Position numbers and translations under genes: made by a program. Of a stretch of DNA of 11,903 nucleotides, positions 7,705 through 11,903 are shown piece after piece. This stretch comes from an uncultured Campylobacter sp. (lineage in GTDB: Bacteria > Campylobacterota > Campylobacteria > Campylobacterales > Campylobacteraceae), in the NCBI RefSeq assembly GCF_937997535.1, contig NZ_CALKTT010000020.1, positions 1 to 11,903 on the forward strand. The letters run 5' to 3'. How positions within the stretch are numbered: the stretch's first letter is position 1; each line of letters begins with the position of its first letter. The notes under the pieces were generated by a model. It was not told the DNA's origin. It was given only the letters and a program-made list of their open reading frames with translations, and ran no database searches.

Positions 7705-7708
7705 CTAG
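7671..7708 (-). terminator. Hairpin overlapping the stop codon at the end of the rrf2 operon
   Basis: CTAGCT at 7671-7676 pairs with 7703-7708, extended by one G-T wobble on the RNA strand and two G-C pairs, with an inner AT-rich pairing possible. The stop codon of the 80-residue gene lies in the stem. The following RNA is only moderately U-rich, so this may be a weak terminator or a 3'-end protecting hairpin. Confidence 0.42.
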
Positions 7709-7947
7709 CCCTTATTTTCGAATAGTTCCGCGTGTTTGCTACGCAAAAACTCGACCACGGCGATCACCTCGTCCGCGCCGCTAGCGTCAGAGTTCGCAAG
7801 TACCGTATCGATGTTTTCGATATACAGCTGCGCCGCGTCGGCGAGCCGATCGCGTTTCACGCCCGCATAAAGCAGCATCGCGTCAAGCAGGATGTTGATC
7901 TCGTAGATGAGGTCCTGCTCGGCGATTTTTTCGTCATTAGTTTTCAT
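7705..7947 (-). CDS. Small acidic protein of unknown function, 80 residues
   Basis: I do not recognise this family. The product is acidic and predicted largely helical, with a Leu/Ile/Ala-rich central part (residues about 12-55) and no cysteine, signal peptide or clear membrane segment, so a small cytoplasmic protein is likely. It is supported as a real gene by its ribosome site (AAAGGAAGAAG directly before the ATG at 7947) and by an 11-base overlap with the end of the phosphoesterase gene, which implies translational coupling. A hairpin covers its stop codon. It may act with the upstream DHH phosphoesterase or Rrf2 regulator, but that is inference from position only. Confidence 0.72.
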   Translation of the reverse strand: MKTNDEKIAEQDLIYEINILLDAMLLYAGVKRDRLADAAQLYIENIDTVLANSDASGADEVIAVVEFLRSKHAELFENKG

Positions 7948-8989
7948 CTTCTTCCTTTGAAATTTGAGTTTTTTTCTCGATTAGATCCACGATTTGCGCC
8001 TTTACGGCTTCGTACGAGCTCGCGTCTTTAAAGCCTGCAAACATCCCGCCGCTCGCGTTTACGTGCCCGCCGCCGCCGAGGAGTAGCTTTGCCATTTCGC
8101 TAACGTCGATCTTGCCGTCGGCGCGGAAGCTGAGCGTTTTTTTGCTCGTTACGTCGATGAAAAAATCGACATCGGGGTTTTGCGTCAAAAAATCGTTGCC
8201 GATGACGCTTACGTTGCCGATATTATAGGTCAAAATGCCCTTTTTATCGAGATAGCTGATCTCGAAGCGCTGCTTTTGCGCGCTTAGGCGGGCGACTACG
8301 AAATGCGAAACGAGATTGCTTAGCGTGTCATCGCGCTCACTTTTAAAAAATTCTTTCTTTATACCGTGCAGCGCGCTATCTAGCGCGATGTGAGCGTCCG
8401 GCTCCTCTTGAAATTTAAAAATTTTTTCTAACAGGAAAAAGATATAATCCCTGCTCTCCCGCTCGAACATGATCTTATTGATCTCTTTCGCGCCCGAGAC
8501 CATGCCGAGGCAGACTTTGCCGAGCTCAAACTCGCTCTGCTCCTTCAGCCAGATGTCCACGGCGTTTACGACGCGCACGAGCTTATCCAGCCGCGTCTCG
8601 CCGCCGAACATCGCGCTGAAAAAATCATACGTTATCTTCGTGGCGCAGCGCGAGGAGTCCAGAAAATACCACGGGAATTTCTTCGCGCACTCAAGCCCGC
8701 TTTGATGATGATCCAGAAGGATCACGCGGGCGTTGCGGCGCGCCAGTTCACCGCTAAATTTCTCGCACTGCGCAGGTAGTAAATTTAGATCGGTGATCAA
8801 AACCAGGCTTTTCTCGTCTGCGTCTACGGCGAGCCGCTCGTCGATGCGAGCGAGGATGAGATCAAATTTTTCGTTTATCTCCTTGCCGTAGTTGGCGTTG
8901 AAAAATTCCACGTCCGTCAAATAGTGCGCCGCGACGAACTGCGCGCCGTAGCCGTCCAGATCGGTGTGGCTGAGGTGATAAATCGTCAT
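7937..8989 (-). CDS. DHH/DHHA1-family phosphoesterase, nanoRNase-like (possibly NrnB type)
   Basis: A cytoplasmic Mn-dependent phosphodiesterase-type protein of 350 residues. The DHH-domain motifs are all present: HTDLDGYG at 8-15 (D10, D12), ITDLN with D67, LDHHQSG at 92-98 (D93-H94-H95) and a fourth aspartate near D145. The C-terminal DHHA1 domain carries the substrate-binding GGGGHVNASGG at 305-315. Members of this architecture degrade short RNAs (NrnA, NrnB) or cyclic-dinucleotide products such as pGpG/pApA; the near N-terminal HxDLDGYG start resembles NrnB, but I cannot fix the substrate. The start at 8989 overlaps the rrf2 stop as ATGA; the longer open frame from 9130 is in rrf2 territory and is rejected. 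No CBS, PAS or membrane domain is attached, unlike GdpP. Confidence 0.88.
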   Translation of the reverse strand: MTIYHLSHTDLDGYGAQFVAAHYLTDVEFFNANYGKEINEKFDLILARIDERLAVDADEKSLVLITDLNLLPAQCEKFSGELARRNARVILLDHHQSGLECAKKFPWYFLDSSRCATKITYDFFSAMFGGETRLDKLVRVVNAVDIWLKEQSEFELGKVCLGMVSGAKEINKIMFERESRDYIFFLLEKIFKFQEEPDAHIALDSALHGIKKEFFKSERDDTLSNLVSHFVVARLSAQKQRFEISYLDKKGILTYNIGNVSVIGNDFLTQNPDVDFFIDVTSKKTLSFRADGKIDVSEMAKLLLGGGGHVNASGGMFAGFKDASSYEAVKAQIVDLIEKKTQISKEEDEN

Positions 8990-9399
8990 TTGTGCTCTTT
9001 GCCGATGATGGCGGCGAGTGTGATCGTATCCATATACTCGTCGACCTTCTCCTGAAGTTCGCCGAACATTAGATTGACGCGGCACAGCGTGCGACCGTTG
9101 GGGCAGGCGTCGATCCCCTCGGCGGTGCAATCAAACACCGTCGCCTTGCGTCTTTCGGCGCTTTTGATGATCTCGCTTAGCGTGATTTCATCTGCATTGC
9201 GCGCGAGCACAAAGCCGCCTTTCGCGCCTTTGTAAGAATTTAGAAGTTTTGCGCGCGCCAAATTTTGTAAAATTTTAGCCAAAAAGCTGCGTGAAATTCC
9301 AAGCTCGCTAGAGATCGAATCCACGTCCATAGACTCATTCTTGCCGGCGATACAGATCATTGAAAGCAGGGCGTATTCGCTTGCTTTAGTAAAAAGCAT
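8986..9399 (-). CDS. Rrf2-family transcriptional regulator, probable Fe-S sensor
   Basis: A 137-residue DNA-binding regulator of the IscR/NsrR/RirA family. The winged-helix part covers residues 1-80: the family N-terminus LFTKASEYALLSM, a recognition helix around ISRSFLAKILQNLARAKLL (35-53) and the wing GAKGGFVLAR (58-67). Three cysteines at C91, C99 and C106 sit where family members bind an iron-sulfur cluster. The spacing C-x7-C-x6-C is wider than the C-x5-C-x5-C of E. coli IscR. The start at 9399 follows AAAGGAG. It is first in a leftward operon with the DHH phosphoesterase (4-base overlap) and the 80-residue gene, and is divergent from rpsO with a 104-base gap, so it may regulate its own promoter. 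The signal (NO, iron, redox) is not deducible. No isc genes are visible nearby. Confidence 0.88.
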   Translation of the reverse strand: MLFTKASEYALLSMICIAGKNESMDVDSISSELGISRSFLAKILQNLARAKLLNSYKGAKGGFVLARNADEITLSEIIKSAERRKATVFDCTAEGIDACPNGRTLCRVNLMFGELQEKVDEYMDTITLAAIIGKEHK

Positions 9400-9428
9400 T
9401 TATTTTCTCCTTTGGTGTCAAAGCGTGC

Positions 9429-9434
9429 ATTTTA
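9429..9434 (-). promoter_or_regulatory. Probable -10 box of the rrf2 operon
   Basis: TAAAAT on the minus strand preceded by TG one base upstream (an extended -10 pattern), about 30 bases before the rrf2 start. Transcription would begin near 9422. It lies back to back with the rpsO promoter, so an autoregulating Rrf2 protein bound here could touch both. Confidence 0.4.
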
Positions 9435-9466
9435 CATCAAAAAAGCAAAAATTTAGGTTAATTAAG

Positions 9467-9472
9467 TATAAT
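9467..9472 (+). promoter_or_regulatory. Probable -10 box of rpsO
   Basis: A perfect TATAAT 31 bases before the rpsO start codon, giving a short leader starting near 9479 with the ribosome site AGGAGG at 9493-9498. The leader is too short for the S15-binding pseudoknot known in E. coli upstream of rpsO to be evident. Confidence 0.65.
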
Positions 9473-9503
9473 CTCTTCCTATTTTACCGATCAGGAGGTC
9501 ATC

Positions 9504-9776
9504 ATGGCTTTAGACACGGCTCAAAAAGCACAGATAGTTGCGAAATTCGCTAGAAGAGAGAAGGATACGGGCTCTGCGGAGGTGCAAATCGCGCTTCTTA
9601 CAGAAAGGATCACGCTTCTTACCGCCCACATACAGGCAAATCCGAAAGATTTTTCATCCCGTTTAGGACTACTAAAGCTGGTAGGTCAGCGCAAAAGAAT
9701 GATGAAATATCTCAAAAATAAAGACTACGCAGTTTATTCCAAGCTCGTTAGCGAGTTAAATTTAAGAGATAAATAA
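9504..9776 (+). CDS. rpsO: 30S ribosomal protein S15
   Basis: Primary 16S rRNA-binding protein of the small-subunit platform, organising the central domain of the 16S rRNA. The 90-residue product has full family length, and nearly the whole sequence is diagnostic: an N-terminal helix ending FARREKDTGSAEVQIALLTERI, then HIQANPKDFSSRLGLLKLVGQRKRMMKYL with the conserved rRNA-contacting D/H/S/R residues. The start follows a strong AGGAGG 5 bases upstream. It has its own TATAAT promoter and its own terminator, so it is a single-gene transcription unit, unlike the rpsO-pnp pair of many Gammaproteobacteria. Confidence 0.98.
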   Translation: MALDTAQKAQIVAKFARREKDTGSAEVQIALLTERITLLTAHIQANPKDFSSRLGLLKLVGQRKRMMKYLKNKDYAVYSKLVSELNLRDK

Positions 9777-9824
9777 GCTCCTTTGCTCGCGGCGGCGTTT
9801 ATTTCGCCCCGCGATTTATACACG

Positions 9825-9853
9825 GCGTCCGTCAAACGGCGGACGCTTTTTTT
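9825..9853 (+). terminator. Rho-independent terminator of rpsO
   Basis: A 7-pair GC-rich stem (GCGTCCG at 9825-9831 with 9840-9846), an 8-base loop and seven Ts. It lies about 50 bases after the rpsO stop. A further GC-rich inverted repeat (CGCGG/CCGCG) lies between the stop and this stem. Confidence 0.9.
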
Positions 9854-10148
9854 ATGCCCGAAATTTTAGACAGCCACACTTTTTCAATTTTTGAATTTTT
9901 TGAGAATTTTGTAAAATTTATAAATTCTGCTTGGACTATGAAATTTTAAAATTTCATAGAATTTTTGAAATTTTGCCGAATTCTAATAATTTGCGCAGTT
10001 CAAATCCTCGACGAAATTTGAAATCATAGGTTAATTTTATCTGCGCCGTCTCGCATATCGCTAGAATTATACATTCGCGCTGTTTGGATAGTCTAATCTG
10101 CATCAAAATTTAATTGCAAAATTCCAAAGAATTTAAATAAAAATCCTT

Positions 10149-10172
10149 GCCGTATCACCCGAAAAATACGGC
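10149..10172. promoter_or_regulatory. Inverted repeat GCCGTAT-N10-ATACGGC
   Basis: Perfect 7-base arms four bases upstream of a TATAAAAT box. Its position fits an operator overlapping the -35 region of that promoter. As RNA it would be a short hairpin, but no T-run follows, so it is not a normal terminator. Confidence 0.4.
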
Positions 10173-10175
10173 GAG

Positions 10176-10183
10176 TATAAAAT
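10176..10183 (+). promoter_or_regulatory. Possible -10 box (TATAAAAT) for the 250-residue membrane protein gene
   Basis: A good -10-like element about 70 bases before the start codon. If used, RNA would start near 10189 and carry the poly-G run about a dozen bases into its leader. The competing TATTAT at 10212-10217 lies just after the poly-G run; if that one is used, the run sits in the promoter spacer instead. Confidence 0.4.
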
Positions 10184-10199
10184 TTCAGCAAATTTTAAT

Positions 10200-10209
10200 G
10201 GGGGGGGGG
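10200..10209 (+). repeat. Homopolymeric tract of ten Gs, candidate phase-variation switch
   Basis: Ten consecutive Gs, the only long G or C run in the window and striking in a 70%-AT spacer. In Campylobacter, G/C tracts of about 8 or more change length by slipped-strand mispairing and switch genes on and off. The run begins with the G of an ATG (10198-10200). With ten Gs that tiny frame stops at 10234-10236. With eleven Gs it would read in frame through the downstream start codon. The run ends 41 bases before the ATG of the membrane protein gene. Confidence 0.8.
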
Positions 10210-10250
10210 CGTATTATTCACAAATTTTATTTTTAACTAAAGGATTGTTA

Positions 10251-11003
10251 ATGGATTATTTTCACGGTATCGCAATCAGTGCTAAAAAAGAAGTTCTAAC
10301 AGACATGAGTAGCGTAACTAATACTACTGTAAATACTGTAAATAGTGGCGATGTAAGTAGCGGAGGCTTGGGTTATCCCTTTTTGTCTATCAATCCGTTC
10401 GCCGTTCGCGGCAGTTTTAACAGCAATACGACGACAAATACGACCACTAAAACAAGCACTACGCATACTCATATATGGACATTTCAGCTTAAGGGGCAAG
10501 GTAAAGATTTGTTTAGAGCGGTTTTAGATAAAAATTTTTTGATTTTGGATGGTGATGAGATAGCTGGTTATGTCGAAAAAAATGGTGGTTACATTGATTG
10601 CGGTCTAACTAAAAACATAACTAGAAAAGTAAGCAATGAGGATCAATTCTGGGCTAATGCCGAAAGCTATAAACCCAGATTTGATTATGATATCGTTGGC
10701 TGCGGTACATTTATAGGTGGAATACTGGTATTTATATGTATATGTTATTTTCAAATACTTTATTTCGAGCTCTTGCCATTTTTTGCATGTATTGGAAGTA
10801 GTTTCATTTTGACGTTTATAGTTTGCCGATCGATTTATAGAAATAGATGGCGTAAATATAAAAATATCCTAGCCGATACGAAACGTTTTTTAGACGATTT
10901 TGAAAATCGTATCGCTAGCGAAAAAATAGATGAAGAAACGGGGTTAATCACAAAAGTAAGCCCGCAAGTACAAATCACTGAAACAAACCAAGAAGCGCAG
11001 TAA
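10251..11003 (+). CDS. Two-helix membrane protein of unknown function, possibly phase-variable
   Basis: I do not recognise this 250-residue protein. Residues about 20-72 are a low-complexity stretch rich in Ser, Thr, Asn and Gly, with NTTTNTTTKTSTTHTH at 59-74. Residues 75-140 look like a compact soluble domain. Two hydrophobic segments at about 148-170 and 172-194 form a hairpin in the membrane, followed by a basic stretch (RNRWRKYK) and a charged C-terminal helix. By the positive-inside rule both ends are probably cytoplasmic. No signal peptide is seen. The ATG at 10251 is chosen because AAAGGA lies 6 bases before it; a TTG at 10245 abuts the ribosome site. The gene is visibly more AT-rich than its neighbours (20 G/C of 60 at 10561-10620, against 39 of 60 at 11701-11760), which suggests an accessory or acquired gene. 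Confidence 0.75.
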   Translation: MDYFHGIAISAKKEVLTDMSSVTNTTVNTVNSGDVSSGGLGYPFLSINPFAVRGSFNSNTTTNTTTKTSTTHTHIWTFQLKGQGKDLFRAVLDKNFLILDGDEIAGYVEKNGGYIDCGLTKNITRKVSNEDQFWANAESYKPRFDYDIVGCGTFIGGILVFICICYFQILYFELLPFFACIGSSFILTFIVCRSIYRNRWRKYKNILADTKRFLDDFENRIASEKIDEETGLITKVSPQVQITETNQEAQ

Positions 11004-11312
11004 ATAGAAATGAAGTAAAATTTAGTTTAATTGGAATTTGTATCAATTATTTCTAGATTGTTAAAATTTTACGTAAAATAAAAGGCTTTTGGGCGCTCAC
11101 ATTCCAAAAGTTGCTTGTACGAGAATAGGTTTTATGCCTTTGAAATACGGGAGCGCTTTTGCGTACAGAATAAAATTTAAAATTTGCACTTTGCATTTTG
11201 CTTCAAATTTTATAATGCAAGAGTTTTGGAAAGTAAAAAAATTCGGAAATCATTGAAATTTTTAAATTCATAGAATTCTAAAATTTATACTTCTTGTAAA
11301 TTTAAATTATAG
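11004..11312. other. Spacer between convergent genes with possible RNA structure
   Basis: About 300 bases between two convergent genes. CTTTTGG at 11086-11092 pairs with 11104-11110; on the minus strand this stem is followed by CCTTTTATTTT, so it may be a weak terminator for cmoA, though it lies 200 bases past its stop. Two longer-range pairings, GCGCTC (11093-11098) with GAGCGC (11151-11156) and TGTACG (11116-11121) with CGTACA (11162-11167), cross one another. The rest is AT-rich with nothing recognisable. Confidence 0.4.
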
Positions 11313-11903
11313 CTATTTAAACGCCGCGAAGCTCATAAAATTCGCCCATTTAAAGATACTCTCGACGCGCTTAAAGCCTGCGCTTAGCGCTAAGGCGCGG
11401 TTTTCCGCTTCGGTGTAGGGCACAAGCACGTTTTCAAGCGCCTCGCGTTTTTGCGCGATCTCGTAGCGCGAATAGCCTTGCGCGCGCTTGTAATCCTCGT
11501 AAATTTCGATCATCCGGCGCGCCAGCGCAGGCTCTTCGTAGACGATCTTTTCGCTAAAGATCAAAACCCCGCCCTCGCGCAATCCGTCGTAAATTTTACT
11601 CACGAGCGCGGCGCGGCGCGGCGGCCTGATGAACTGCAGGGTGTAGTTTAGGATCACGGCGTCGCAGTCCGCGAGGCTCGCATCCAGCACGTCCGATACG
11701 CTAAGCTCGAGCTCGGCGCCGAACGCCGCCGCCTTAGCGTGGGCGTTTTGTATCATCGCCTCCGAGCTGTCGATGCCGCACAGCCGCAGATCGGGGCGCA
11801 GCGCAAACAGCGCCAGTAGCGCGGTCGCAGTCGAGCAGCCAAGATCGATCACGCGTGCCTTTTGCGGCAGTATCCGCGCCAAAAGCTCGCTGCTAAGCCG
11901 CGT
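11313..11903 (-). CDS. cmoA: Carboxy-S-adenosyl-L-methionine synthase CmoA, N-terminus outside window
   Basis: CmoA makes carboxy-SAM from SAM and prephenate; CmoB then transfers the carboxymethyl group to hydroxyuridine-34 in certain tRNAs, broadening wobble decoding. About 196 residues are visible, against about 247 in E. coli; the frame is open to the window edge, so the start lies beyond 11903. It shows the Rossmann methyltransferase motif VIDLGCS, an acidic SAM-ribose contact in GIDSSEAMI, the LNYTLQF motif, KIYDGLREGGVLIFSEK, and the CmoA-specific DYKRAQGYSRYEIAQKREALENVL block. That block separates it from ordinary class I methyltransferases and, from family knowledge, contains the arginine that holds the extra carboxylate. 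The gene is GC-rich relative to the spacer around it. cmoB is not in the window. Confidence 0.92.
   Translation of the reverse strand, partial: TRLSSELLARILPQKARVIDLGCSTATALLALFALRPDLRLCGIDSSEAMIQNAHAKAAAFGAELELSVSDVLDASLADCDAVILNYTLQFIRPPRRAALVSKIYDGLREGGVLIFSEKIVYEEPALARRMIEIYEDYKRAQGYSRYEIAQKREALENVLVPYTEAENRALALSAGFKRVESIFKWANFMSFAAFK

Larger units (their letters stand above)
9854..10250. other. AT-rich spacer upstream of the candidate phase-variable gene
   Basis: About 400 bases with no coding potential. The first 280 hold only AAATTTT-like runs. The last 100 form what looks like a control region: hairpin at 10149-10172, -10-like box at 10176-10183, a run of ten Gs at 10200-10209, a second -10-like TATTAT at 10212-10217 and the ribosome site AAAGGA at 10239-10244. 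Confidence 0.6.

Noticed and set aside
8990..9130. N-terminal extension of the DHH phosphoesterase into rrf2
   Set aside because: The extra residues are an arginine/histidine-rich out-of-frame reading of rrf2, and the family N-terminus begins just after the ATG at 8989.
9998..10007. tRNA T-loop-like GTTCAAATCC
   Set aside because: The flanking bases do not form the T stem (two mismatches of five) and no acceptor, D or anticodon arms can be found upstream.

Overview
The window looks like a chromosome segment of an epsilonproteobacterium (Campylobacterota), most likely a Campylobacter of the oral concisus/curvus/rectus/showae/gracilis type. The evidence is AT-rich spacers dominated by AAAATTTT-like runs, Campylobacter-style TATAAT promoters with no clear -35 box, a selenocysteine formate dehydrogenase beside a hydrogenase-4 (hyf) operon, and a long poly-G tract of the kind these bacteria use for phase variation. 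The species call is inference.

Left part (1-4529): a formate hydrogenlyase-type locus. A divergent control region (1817-2210) separates leftward hyfA-hyfB (four-cluster ferredoxin, then an ion-pumping-type membrane subunit cut by the window edge) from rightward fdhF. fdhF is one 755-residue gene whose in-frame TGA at 2631-2633 encodes selenocysteine. A SECIS hairpin with a GGTCT loop follows at the same distance as in E. coli fdhF. FdhF should oxidise formate and pass electrons through HyfA to a [NiFe] hydrogenase whose remaining genes lie beyond position 1. A strong intrinsic terminator ends fdhF.

Middle (4530-7704): two long gene-poor stretches flank one leftward gene, a TRAP-transporter substrate-binding protein of the TakP-like (2-oxoacid/lactate) group. 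No DctQ or DctM membrane genes are beside it. Its C-terminus is an unusual Gly/Ala/Ser/Asp/Asn repeat tail, and further out-of-frame copies of the repeat DNA lie past the stop codon. The flanks hold degenerate repeats, inverted repeats and possibly a small RNA.

Right-centre (7705-9853): a tightly packed leftward operon of an Rrf2-family regulator with three cysteines, a DHH/DHHA1 phosphoesterase (nanoRNase-like) and an 80-residue protein of unknown function, all with overlapping ends. Divergent from it is rpsO (ribosomal protein S15) with its own promoter and terminator.

Right end (9854-11903): an AT-rich island with a hairpin, a candidate promoter, a run of ten Gs and an unrecognised 250-residue two-helix membrane protein, a candidate phase-variable gene. 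Last comes the 3' part of leftward cmoA (carboxy-SAM synthase for wobble-uridine tRNA modification), cut by the window edge.
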